Below are positions 11,426 through 21,535 of a stretch of 64,000 nucleotides of DNA, piece after piece. Source of the stretch: Episyrphus balteatus (lineage: Eukaryota > Arthropoda > Insecta > Diptera > Syrphidae). The position numbers were made by a program, and so were the translations under genes. Each line of letters opens with the position of its first letter. Within the stretch, counting starts at the first letter, position 1. The DNA is taken from contig NC_079134.1 of assembly GCF_945859705.1 (NCBI RefSeq), forward strand, positions 39,756,576 through 39,820,575, given 5' to 3'. Below the pieces are notes generated by a model. That model did not search any database. It had not been told where the DNA came from and saw only the letters and a list, made by a program, of their open reading frames with translations.

Positions 11426-11945
11426 TATCGCCTTTCAAAGACTGGCTAGATCTGGCTACGGAGCAAGATGTGGTACTTAACCTAACTCTTGAAAACATAA
11501 ATGATTGGCCAATTAAATTTTATAATTTAATCGCACAGATAGATCAAAGTTTTTATGAAAGCTATCTGAATCTATAAAGTCTTTATAGAACGTTAAATCA
11601 CTCTTTGGGCTCAAATAATTATTTCCAACAACATCTTAACTAACTATGAAATCAATACTATATTTAAATTGAGAACTAAGTCGCTTTACTTAAACTATAT
11701 GCCACACAGACAGGATCTAACAGTGATTTGTATTTCTCTGTAATTTGAATGTACCGGAAGGCATTTTCCACTTCCTTGCAGAGTGTCCAATACTACTTGA
11801 AATTAGAAGACTATATTTCTCCAAGAGCTTTCTCACAATTCAGGAAGCTGCAGATTACTTAAATGGTTCATACGGATGGAGGATATTGTCTCAGTATAGT
11901 ATTCATGTCTATAAGTATCGTAATAGTTTTTTGGAATTAATTTAG

Positions 11946-12297
11946 ATTCTCTAATTTTTATTTGAAATTTTGAAATATGTATATGCACTGATTTTATTTG
12001 TTAGGTATTAGTTTTTAAATTAATTTATTATTAATTTGTATTACTTATTTATTGTTTAAAATTCTTTATATCTTTAAAATCAATCAAACGGCAGACGGCA
12101 AAAACAAGCCATGCTTTTTTTCTTTTTGTTAAACTTTTGTAAATGAAATTTAAATTGTTAAATAAAGAAGTTAATAATAATAAATAAATAATAATAACAT
12201 TGTTTAAATAAAAATAGTTCTTAATCCACATCCTTTTTGAAATGAGGGAATTCTGGCTTACCTTTTTGTCGATTTTTGGCACTCGTAGTTGGGTTGT
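11946..12297. other. AT-rich flank, nothing recognised
   Basis: Simple AT-rich DNA between the LINE stop and the next element. A 113-residue frame on the minus strand (12049-12390) overlaps the transposon end and looks like chance. Confidence 0.5.
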
Positions 12298-12305
12298 ATA
12301 TATAT

Positions 12306-13309
12306 TAGGGTGGGTCAAAAAAATCGAATTTTTTTTTTTTTGATTTGGTACTCCGAAAAATCGATTGCTAGACACCTCTGGAATATACACACCAAATATG
12401 AGGTCTTTATATTAATGGGAAGGTCCTCCGCTTTTAAATTTTCCATTTTTGCATCAAGCTTCTACAAAAAAAATTATTTTTTTCTTTGCTTATTCTTGTA
12501 GGAAATTGAACGCTCTACAAAAAAGACCTCATACTCTTTTTTCGTTTATCTAACATTTTAATAGATATTTGAGGTCCAAAAATCGAGAAAATCTTTAAAA
12601 ATTTGTTTTTTGTTCTTAATTTTGTAACAAATTGAAAAATTATAATAAACAAACGCGCAAGACTTATTCTTGTAGGAAACAGACTGGTCCACAAAAAAGG
12701 TCAATTAATTTGCTGCAAAGGAATTTTTTATAGAACGTTTGAGCCCCTACAAGAAAACATCTTGCTAATTTGAAAATATTGAATTTTCAGTGAAAATTTT
12801 GAAAAGTAAAAAATGTTTTCATATTTTTTTTTTAACTTTGACCTCGAATATCTTTAGAATGGTTAGATTACTGAAAAAAATTATTAAGACCTTTTTTGTG
12901 GACCAATCTGTTTCCTACAAGAATAAGTCTTGCGGGTTTGTTTATTATAATTTTTCAATTTGTTACAAAATTAAGAACAAAAAACGAATTTTTAAAGATT
13001 TTTTCGATTTTTTGACCTCAAATATCTATTAAACGGTTAGATAAACGAAAAAAGAGTGTGAGGTCTTTTTTGTAGAGCGTTCAGTTTCCTACAAGAATAA
13101 GCAAAGAAATTTGCAAAAAAGTCGATTTATAAAAAAAAATAATTTTTTTTGTAGAAGCTTGATGCAAAAATGGAAAATTTAAAACCGGAGGACCTTCCCA
13201 TTAATATAAAGAGCTCATATTTGGTGTGTATATTCTAGAGGTGTCTAGCAATCGATTTTTCGGAGTACCAAATCAAAAAAAAAAATTTCGATTTTTTTGA
13301 TCCACCCTA
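12306..13309. mobile_element. Palindromic hAT-like element, family C copy 1 (complete)
   Basis: 1004 bp running from TAGGGTGGGTCAAAAAAATC to the reverse complement ending ATCCACCCTA. It is flanked by the 8-bp repeat ATATATAT (12298-12305, 13310-13317). The two halves are near-complete reverse complements along their whole length, sharing 'tccgaaaaatcgattgcta', 'aatgggaaggtcctccg' and 'tcttgtaggaaac', with the turn around 12740-12775. Other copies with different 8-bp repeats give a TSD pattern with T at position 2 and A at position 7, as in hAT. No transposase. A transcript would fold into a ~480-bp hairpin. Confidence 0.85.
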
Positions 13310-13317
13310 ATATATAT

Positions 13318-14040
13318 GTCCATAATTGATTTGTGGACTTATAATCCACCCAAGAGAGTTAATAGTCCATTAGGGACTTCTGGCCCGTATACTTATGACC
13401 CTCCACCGAACTATCCAACGAATTTGAAGTTTATCTAATCCGATGGTATATTAATTTTATGGAATCAAGGCCAAGTTCTACTTAATTAATTTATAATAAG
13501 CAGACTTGTTGGTTTTTGTGTAAATAAGGGCTTTTTTTTCTCACACAGACCTTTTTCCTTTGGAAGAAGCTACATAGTGTTATCAACTTTACTACCACTG
13601 ATATTGATAGTCAAACTTTCTGGGTGGAACTTTATAAAAATAGATGCATAAGGGAGACAAAAATTGACTTCAATTGTAGAAGATCGTCCATATCATCAAA
13701 ATGTCTAAAAACTGATCCAAATTAGATAATTTACAACATAATTTTTCAGGTTCGAGGCAACAATGATGTTCAAAATTTATTAAAAATGTAAACAGAATTT
13801 GTTTTGGACAACTGGAAACAACATGGGAAAGTCTGTGTACTTTACCCAGCCACCTCTTGTCTTAGTCAGAGAAGCTGGACCCTGTTAGTTGAGGATTAAA
13901 AAAGTTTCGTGTGCATCATCAAATAAATAAAGTTAAGCTACCATGTAGACTAACTTCCCTTTTTTTCCCATTGAGGTTAACTCCTATGAAAGTGCGATAT
14001 GGTTATAGTATATCCGCAATTTAAAATTCCAACTGCTATT
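13318..14040. other. Intergenic; one weak coding-like stretch
   Basis: Mostly featureless. A plus-strand frame from about 13527 to a stop at about 13725 has no start codon but mixed composition, including DSQTFWVELYKNRCIRETK. It could be a transposon remnant. I match it to no family. Confidence 0.3.
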
Positions 14041-14056
14041 ATCCGATGGAGCAGTT

Positions 14057-14425
14057 TTGCAGTCAACGAGATCATTGAGCGATAAGATTTGCTACTTCAA
14101 TTTCGCGATACCCGATAATAATCTTTGCCATCCGAAGAGAGCGTACACTTGCGATAGAGAGGACGTCATCGCGCGATCACACATTTGCTGTGGGTACTTT
14201 TCCTCCCTCATCTTTTCCTTCCAATCTACCCAAGCTGTGCTGTTGGTTCTGATGATGGCCTGGGCTACTAATATTGCCATTGTTGGCATTTCCTCCATAT
14301 GGTTCTTCTCCTCGACGAAGGTGCGCTCTGATGATGGTAAGGAAAATCGATTAACGTCGTTGTTGTCTCCTCATATCGTTGTTCCTATAGGGAAACTCTG
14401 CAATGCAATATTGCAAACCATTTGA
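14057..14425. other. GC-richer segment with long open frames on both strands
   Basis: The plus strand is open for 122 codons from the ATG at 14057. The minus strand is open from about 14340 down to a stop near 14095, with an ATG at 14298 and residues such as TAWVDWKEKMREEKYPQQM. The minus frame has the more protein-like composition and is hydrophilic with mixed charge. The segment is more GC-rich than its flanks. It may be a scrap of a transposon gene or an old exon; I recognise no domain. Confidence 0.3.
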
Positions 14426-14429
14426 GGGT

Positions 14430-15740
14430 TTGCTTTTTTTCTTCTTTTTAGTTATCAAATTATTAATTTGGTCTGAGTTTGGAATTTTCATTGACACATT
14501 TTGTAACTTTGTCAATCCTTTTGCTTCTATCCTATAAGATAGCTTCTTCGATATCTCGTTTTAGCAGCTTACCAACACCATTATAATGAAACTTGCAATG
14601 AAAATAAAACTCAAAACTTGAGGAAATGAGATAAATATCTGCAAGGCTGTCAATGACAGAGTCTATTTCGAAAGAGTTGAAATTACTAAAGTTTTAACTA
14701 ATAACTTATCGCTTTTTTGATATTTCCTTCATCATTTCATTGTTTTTTTTTTTATTCTTTTATTTTCAAATTTTTGATGATGATTTTGCAATTTAAGTGA
14801 TTTACTGGTAAAATTGTTAAAATTAATTAATAATAATTGTTGATGATGTATTTTTTGAAATGCTAAGACGTGACATTGTATAAATTTTTTTTTTTTTCGA
14901 GACTCATTATGACTCCAATATATTCACATGCTTATCATTTAACGCAGATAGAAAAAAATTGTTATGGTTTCTCTAAATTTCTTGAAATTTTGATAAGAAT
15001 GAATTGAGTAGAATTATGATTTAGGATTTTTTGTGAAGATTTAATTGGTTTTCTCATGAAAATTTGCAAAAAACTTAGGGAATAAGTTGCGTTCTAAGTT
15101 CTTGGAATTGCAAAAGTCGAAGTTTAATCTCGGTCAATCTTTTCTTTACCATCGTTAAAATTAAACTAAGATTTCTATATATTATCTAAAACACTTCAGA
15201 TTCTTTTTCTAAGAAAAAGGTCTATAAGACTTCGATGTGTATACTAATTAATGTTCCCTAAAATTTATCATATTTGTATCAAGCTTTTTTTTTCTTATCC
15301 TTGGTCAATAAAATAGATAACTCAGAATTAATAATAATTTAACAACAACATTATTATGGGATAACCTTATGTTAAATTTTGCTTGTAATGTTACTTACGT
15401 ATAGAAACAATTCATTTTTAATGACAAGTACATGTCAACATGGCATTAAGATCGTTAAATTCATTATTGAAACTATTAAAGATTTTACTACCATGAGTGA
15501 TGTCCTTGTTGTTGTTAAATATTAATTAAAGAAGAGATTTTCGTTATAATTTTCGCATTTTTTTTTTTGTCAATTCATATTATATTATTAGTTCAGAGAA
15601 GGGATTCCTAAGAATTTTCTTCATTTATTCATTACTTTTAAATAGCTTGACCAACCATACTGATATATTTTAGAAGTAAGAGTTGGATTGTCTAATAAAC
15701 ATAAAATACTAGAAAGGGTATTGTATTTGTCTATTGAATT
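14430..15740. other. AT-rich intergenic sequence, nothing recognised
   Basis: About 1.3 kb of AT-rich DNA with no open frame of note, no inverted repeat and no RNA gene that I can see. Confidence 0.5.
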
Positions 15741-15744
15741 TTAA

Positions 15745-15985
15745 CCCTCTGTCGACACACTGGTGCGAATTTGGCAGGACAAACATGAAAAGTGGTCACA
15801 GAAAAGTGTCTTTATAAGGGTAAAAATACATTTTTTGGGAATTGTGAATACAGTATTCGAATTCCTCGGAAAATTCTACATCAATTTCATACATGATTCT
15901 CCATAAAATAGTGAACCCAAAAAAGTTCTAGCGCCATGAAAAAGTATAAACCAAATTCGCAAAAAAGAGGTGTGCCTACAGAGGG
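15745..15985. mobile_element. piggyBac-type MITE (TTAA target)
   Basis: 241 bp starting CCCTCTGTCGACACAC and ending GTGTGCCTACAGAGGG, an imperfect terminal inverted repeat that also holds a subterminal 'gcgaatttgg'/'ccaaattcgc' pair. TTAA lies immediately on both sides (15741-15744, 15986-15989). TTAA duplication with CCC-type ends is diagnostic of the piggyBac superfamily. It has no transposase, so it would need one in trans. Confidence 0.85.
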
Positions 15986-16004
15986 TTAAGGATTAAGAAA
16001 TAGT

Positions 16005-16583
16005 TAAAATATACATATCTTCTTAACGGTTAAAGCAAGCAATTTAATGTCAAGGACATTTTTTGTAGAACGTTTAAGCCCCTACAAGAATACATCTTGC
16101 TTATTTGATAATATTGACTTTTTAGTGAATTAAGAAAAATTTTTAAAAGAAAACAAATTTTTTTTAACTTTGACCTTGAATACCTTTCAAATCAATAAAA
16201 AATGTATTTTTATGGAGCAATCTGTTTCCTTCAAGAATATTTCTTGCCCGTTTGATTATTATAATTTTTCAATTTGTTACAAAATTAAGAACGAAAAAAA
16301 ATTTGGAAGGATTTTTTCGATTTTTTGACCTCGAATTTTGAACGGTTAGATAAACGAAAAAGGTGTATAAGGTAAAGAAATTTGCTAAAAAGTCGATTTA
16401 TAAAAAAGTGATTCTTTTTTAGTAGAAGATTGATGTAAAATGGAAAATTGCGAAGCGGAGTACCTTCCTATTAATAAAAAGAGCTCATGTTTGGTGAGTA
16501 TATTCTAGTTTCTAGAGGTGTCTAGAAATCGATTTTTCGGAGTATAAAATAAAAAAAAAATTCGATTTTTTTGACCCACCCTA
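16005..16583. mobile_element. Family C copy 2, right half only
   Basis: Matches the right arm of the 12306-13309 element from the centre ('aacggttaaagcaagca') to the terminal GACCCACCCTA at 16583, followed by ATGTGCAT, which would be the right target repeat. The left arm is absent. Scattered changes relative to copy 1 suggest an older insertion. Confidence 0.75.
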
Positions 16584-16591
16584 ATGTGCAT

Positions 16592-17177
16592 ACCTCTTAA
16601 AAAGTTTTCTTGAAACTACTTGTAACCCAAGATCGAATATTTAAAAATTAATAATGTCCATCGACTTGCCTTGAAACTATAGTAAAACACGTGTTTTATT
16701 TTAAATTCAATATCTTCATTATTTACTTAGTTATTTCGAAATTTACGGACCAAAAAAATAAGTATAAATAATCTTTTTTGTATATAAATGCAAAAATTCA
16801 AACAAAAAACTAACTAACATTTATTTTTATGCACTTTCCTAAAATGCAAATAAAAAACCATTTACTTCACTTTATACAGGAAAAATATATTTTCTGAATT
16901 TTGTAATTTTTACACAAATTTGCTTATTTTCCAAAAAAAAAATAACCAAACTTTCAACATTAACTGCCAATTAAAAACTATTGGTGCCATTTTTTAGAAA
17001 TACGGTGTACTATTTCGATTAAGAAGTGAATCATTTAAAATTAATATGGCAATCGTCCTTGTTTAGCCCAGTAAGAATAGACGAAAAATTGTCAAAAAAA
17101 GGAAAAAAATTGTAACAGGCTGATTTTTGGTATACATCTTGGTGTTAGGGTAATTTACAATCTGTGAAAAGTCCTGA
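16592..17177. other. AT-rich intergenic sequence, nothing recognised
   Basis: No coding, RNA or terminal-repeat signal identified. Confidence 0.45.
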
Positions 17178-17608
17178 AGTTTCCTCTGTCCGCTAGTCTG
17201 ATTATAAGGGGTCAAAGGTCACAACATTTTTTATTTTAAAAACAGTAGGTTTTACAAAAAAATTATGTCCTACAAAATTGTAGCTGAGGTTATTTTACAA
17301 AAAATTGTCATATAAGTTTTCTTTTGCATCAATTACCGTTTAGATATTACAACATTTAAAACTATCAAATGTAATTTGATTAAAATAACAAATATAAAAA
17401 TATCAATAAAAACATTATGCGAGTTTGAAGTGACATAATTTCTAACGGTGCATGATAAAAGAAAAGTTTGCAATACAATTTTTTTGTAAAATAGCCTCAG
17501 CTACAATTTTGTTGAATATAATTTTTTTCTAAAACCTACCGTTTTTAAAATAAAAAATGTTGTGACTTTTTGACCCCTTATAATGGGACTAGCGGACAAA
17601 GGAAACCT
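17178..17608. mobile_element. Palindromic (fold-back) element, 431 bp
   Basis: Left end AAGTTTCCTCTGTCCGCTAG and right end CTAGCGGACAAAGGAAACCT are reverse complements with few differences. The match continues inward ('ccccttataa', 'caacattttttattttaaaa', 'aaaattgtagctgagg') for some 200 bp per arm to a turn near 17390. No open frame. A target duplication is not evident, so the superfamily is open. Confidence 0.7.
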
Positions 17609-19345
17609 TAAATTAAGTGGATTTCTTTTAAATTAGCACATTCAAAAATTAAGAAGCTTAATTTGTCAACTTATTTTACGATGGAAAAACCATGCAGAAA
17701 TCTGCTTAATTTAATACAGAATCCGCTTGTTTTTATATGGTCTGTTTTCTCCGTGTTGCTTTAGGATGATTCCTAGCTTCATTTCAAAGATATAGTGCTA
17801 TGGAGATTTGAAGTGATAGGGACTGTCAAATATTCCAGAAATTTATTATTTATTATTAATTTAGCAAATTTAAGTCCGGTTCAATGAGACCAATATATTG
17901 TATGGTTGTCACTAAGAATTTGAAGAATAACAATTGATATGCTAAAAAAGTTTCGTCACAACTAAACCTTCATTTCCAAAGGTAATTGAATGCTCCGCCC
18001 GAACTTTATACAATTCCACTAAGTACCGTATCTTAGCCCAAAAAACCAATTGATCTTAAGTCCATTAATTAAGTTAAGAAGTGCAATCTCATAACACTTA
18101 TGTTTAATTATAAAATTTATTATTATTTAATGTTTTTTAATGATTTCATAAAATTTTCCAATCAATTTAGATTTAAAAGATTGTACTTTCCCCTTATCGA
18201 AATTATAATGATACTGGCATAAATTTTAAATGAACCAACAATTTTTATCTGAACATTTTTTTTTTTCTTATTTTCGGTGACACATTGTCGTTGTGTTCTC
18301 AAATCAGAAAATACCCACTAACCTACTTTGAATGGAATTTCCGATTTATTATTTAATGTTCAATACCTACTTCAAATTCAAAATTATTACAATTTGTGTA
18401 AAGTGCGCTAAGATTACACTAAAAGTACATAAGTGTTCATATCATATCTGCTCATACAGCTATCAGGTAACCTCTTTTCATACATTTACATACTCAAACT
18501 AAACTGATTAAGAAATTTGTTTACAAAAAGGTGCAGTCTTGTTATCGGAAATTTGAATGTATGTTATGTCAAGTAAAGAGTTCTGAATTATGTTAAACTT
18601 TATCAGGTGCATTTTACGGTCGATAACATAATAACGTGTGGAAATTGGAAATTATTTAGAATGTGAATAATTTTATAAATAAATGTAGTGATTGTTGCAC
18701 ACAACCGGATTAATACTATTCGGTTATGTTAATTGTTCGTATTTTTCGAGAATCATGGGTTTTAATAGTTTAGCTTGATAGTGCGTAATAATATTTCATA
18801 CTGTAATCGCAGATTTCTGCCCAATTTGGACAGCTGTTTGCCCAATTCGCTTGATCATTCCTCTCATTATCAACATGTGACAAATGAAATACGATCTAGG
18901 GCATTCCCACAGAATTTTATCATGAAGGTACAAATGTATTAAGCATTGATCAAACAACTAAGCTTTCAGGATATTGAAAAAGCGTGTTTATCACCTAAAA
19001 ATGGAATGCTTGTCAATTTCCCGGCAAAAAGGAGGCTTGATTCCCAACTTATTATTCAAGCTATCTCTTGCAATCTTGGTGAGCAGTTGATTGGCACATC
19101 CAATAATGAATGTAGGGAGCCTTAGTTTAGATTAGGAGGGGTGTGCTTTATCTTCTAAGTCGTGACAGCTATTGTGTCATACCTTTGCAAGATAGACCCT
19201 TGACCATTGTGCTGTGCTTTCAAAAGCCTAGTTCCTTGAATCGCAGAGTGATTTAAAGACTTAAAGATATGAAATAATTTGCTTATGGCGTCAACTTCTG
19301 TGACCTCGTTATTCCTATTTAGGATAGTCTCTTTACCAGTGTTAA
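17609..19345. other. AT-rich to mixed intergenic sequence, nothing recognised
   Basis: About 1.7 kb. 18780-19270 is less AT-rich with mixed words but no open frame with coding character. No repeats of note. Confidence 0.45.
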
Positions 19346-19545
19346 GAGAGCCCGACTCAGGACAACACGACTTTGTACACCCCGACTCACGACAGCCCGA
19401 TTCAACCCATAGCCCGACTCAAGATAGCCCGACTCATCGCAACTCGACTAAGGTCGAGTTCTAACCTGAGTCGAGTTGCGATGAGTCGGGCTTTCTTGAG
19501 TCGGGCTATGGGTTGAATCGGGCTTGTCCTGAGATGGGCTATACC
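19346..19545. repeat. GC-rich tandem repeat folded into a 61-bp-arm hairpin
   Basis: A degenerate 12-17 bp unit built on 'agcccgactca' is repeated about seven times from 19346 to 19450. 19394-19454 is then almost exactly reverse-complemented at 19464-19524, leaving a 9-base loop. Past the stem, 'tgtcctgag' (19525-19533) pairs with 'ctcaggaca' near 19356, implying a deletion in the right arm. An open frame from 19279 only translates this repeat. The GC content is far above the surroundings. Confidence 0.8.
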
Positions 19546-19675
19546 CTTTCCGTTCCCTTACATGTAAGTCAATTATTCTCTCCAAGTATATCGGTCTTCC
19601 AGCTACTTGAATAAAGACCACTTTAAAATTTAACCAGCTGATAGAAACATTACTATGAGCCTATTCTTCATTAGA

Positions 19676-19797
19676 GACATTCTGTATCGCATAAGCGAAC
19701 AAACGTTTTAGCGTGTGCGAAAAGATTTGCTTCATGGCCTGAAGGAAATCTTTCGCACACGCGAAAACGTTTGTTCGCTTATGCGATACAGAATGTC
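19676..19797. repeat. Near-perfect hairpin, ~47-bp arms
   Basis: GACATTCTGTATCGCATAAG at 19676 is mirrored by the sequence ending CTTATGCGATACAGAATGTC at 19797. The arms continue through 'gcgaacaaacgtttt' and 'gcgtgtgcgaaa' with only one or two indels. The loop is about 30 bases. It could be a small palindromic MITE or the DNA source of a structured RNA. A related, more decayed palindrome follows at 19911-20072. Confidence 0.8.
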
Positions 19798-19910
19798 ACC
19801 CCAGATAAACCTCAGTTAAGGCTTATTCCTACGAAAAAACGTCTTACTGACGATTGAAAAATCAATGCTAAGTTAGACACATCTTTTGAAGACTGTCCTC
19901 TGGGGTGGAA

Positions 19911-20072
19911 TTCTATATAGCGTAAACGAACAAACGTTTTCGTGTGTTCGAACGGTTTGCTTCATGTAACTTGAAAAACGAAATAATTTGTTCTGAATTT
20001 GTCACACATTTTCTTTGGTTTTTTTTTAAAAACGAATGATCATTTTCGTTTCGTTTATATAGAATGTGGGCT
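19911..20072. repeat. Decayed relative of the 19676 hairpin
   Basis: The left end 'attctatatagcgtaaacga' pairs with the right end 'cgtttatatagaat' (about 20052-20065). The left arm contains 'cgaacaaacgtttt' and 'gtttgcttcatg', both also present in the 19676-19797 hairpin. The arms are more diverged and the spacer longer, so this is an older copy of the same small family. Confidence 0.65.
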
Positions 20073-20239
20073 CTGGAGACTGAAGTGATTTTCTGTAGAG
20101 CAGAAATAATCTCATCCATGGTCCAGCTGATGACTTGGGCTTGAACAAATTTATTGTTCTGTGATAACCTATTCTGGGACTGATTGTAAAATTTCTAAAA
20201 AGTCTAGTTTATATAACCTGAGTCATCAGGGGCCGCAAG

Positions 20240-20307
20240 AGTGAGTTTTTCCGTGTACACTAATAAAAGTGTAAATTGCCTTGCGAGCAAGGCACAGAAA
20301 AACTCAT
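20240..20307. repeat. Small nested palindrome
   Basis: 'agtgagtttttccgtgt' (20240) pairs with 'gcacagaaaaactcatt' (ending about 20308). Inside lies a second perfect palindrome, GCCTTGCGAGCAAGGC, at 20278-20293. The position is just downstream of the two hairpins above. Confidence 0.55.
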
Positions 20308-20308
20308 T

Positions 20309-20612
20309 CTAGCGAAATTGGGCCCCAGACTTCGTATAGCCAGAGTTTATGTATTTCCTAACTCGATATTAACCATGATAGAATTTGGGGAATTTCGAAT
20401 TTCGGAAGTCACACCACTTCACTTGTGTTCTCGATGCATTCATAGTCTTTATCCAATGAAGCAGTTTTTTTATCCTATTTTCTTTTTGGTGTATGAACTA
20501 AGTTCCGCTATATACGTATGAGTTCTAGTCTTCCTCTTATTTTTCTCACATTTCTGAGCCTAATCCTAGACACATCTTTACTTAATGTGAGGAAAAGCTT
20601 TTAAAATCAATA
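20309..20612. other. Spacer, nothing recognised
   Basis: Open on the plus strand for 81 codons (20276-20521), but the frame starts inside the palindrome and has no recognisable domain. Confidence 0.4.
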
Positions 20613-20614
20613 TA

Positions 20615-21533
20615 CACTCCTGCTCAAATTTAACGCACATCGTATTTGTTTTACAGAAAAGTCTTGTTATTACTTAATGTCACAGTATCATGGTTATTTT
20701 CTCAAATGAGATAGGAGTGATCTTAAATTGAAGGTATGCAATAAAATGTTTTTAGGGAAGATTTGGAGAGATATTCGCTGAAGTCTTCTGTCAACCCGCG
20801 AACCTTTTAGAGAAGTTTAATGAATTTGCATGAAGTAAAATCTGCTAAACAACACGTACGGAGTAAGCGAGCTCTCCTAGACATACGTTAAGTACCAAAA
20901 GATACTTGACTGATATTCCCGAACAGCATCCGGTTCCAATCACCCCTAGATTTGGTTCACAGTTTAGTCTGATGCATGATAATGCATGCTAGAGCGCTTT
21001 GAGAATATCTTCAAGATTTCAATATGCCGACTTTGGATTGACCACACAGAAATCTAGATTTGAATTCAATAGAACATGTCTTGGAAATATTGAAAAGATG
21101 CATTCGCGACCGAAATCCACCTCCAAGCAGTCTTGATCAATTGAAAACTACAGTGAAAGAAGTGTTACAACAAAACCTTTAAAAGTTAATTAGTGGAATG
21201 AACAGACGGCTCCAGGTTGTCAAATACGTTAGAGGAGACAATACCAAGTATTGCATAAAATTATTGGAAAGAACTGTCACTTGCTTCCTTTAAAAAAAAT
21301 TTTTTTCTTAAAAAACAAAAATTATTTTAATATCAGTTTTCTGACCTAAAATTGCTAAATTTGGTTCATCTTTTTTTTGATTGATAATACTATTGCAGTT
21401 TAGCATTTTTTTGACTTACTAAAAAAAAAGCAAACACAAAAAAATACAACAAAGAATTTCAAAGCCATTTTGAATAAAATACAGGGGTTAAACTAAAGAA
21501 GAAAAAAGTGTGCGTTAATTTTGAGCAGGAGTG
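20615..21533 (+). mobile_element. Decayed Tc1-like transposon with both ends
   Basis: The terminal inverted repeats CACTCCTGCTCAAATTTAAC and the reverse complement ending GAGCAGGAGTG are flanked by TA (20613-20614, 21534-21535). The 3' half encodes the end of a Tc1-type DD34E transposase in shifting frames: MHDNA (the 'QDNA' motif with the second catalytic Asp) near 20972, then LDLNSIEHVLEILKRCIRDR, where Glu is the third catalytic residue, then PPPSSLDQLKTTVKEVLQQN and MNRRLQVVKYVRGDNTKY. The DNA-binding and first-Asp regions are largely deleted, since at 919 bp it is short of the usual ~1.3-1.6 kb. Frameshifts and stops make it inactive. Confidence 0.85.
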
Positions 21534-21535
21534 TA

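Larger units (their letters stand above)
10117..11945 (+). pseudogene. I/Loa-like non-LTR retrotransposon, 3' half, interrupted twice
   Basis: Three blocks follow the order of an I-clade-like RT C-terminus. 10141-10332 reads LKYLGFLLTYNLNLRPHIEE and on through a thumb-like segment to CYAI, then a stop where Trp is expected. 10844-10925 reads LEKFERLQCFFFKRIFKLP. 11431-11575 gives DWLDLATEQDVVLN, then INDWPIKFYNL. About 11655-11715 gives IFKLRTKSLYLNYMPHRQ. 11745-11945 gives FHFLAECPILLEIRR, the end of a Cys/His zinc-binding motif, then LNGSYGWRILSQYS and a stop. Two foreign segments (10338-10838 and about 10926-11425) split it, and small frame changes follow. No poly-A tail was identified. 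Clearly a dead copy. Confidence 0.8.
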
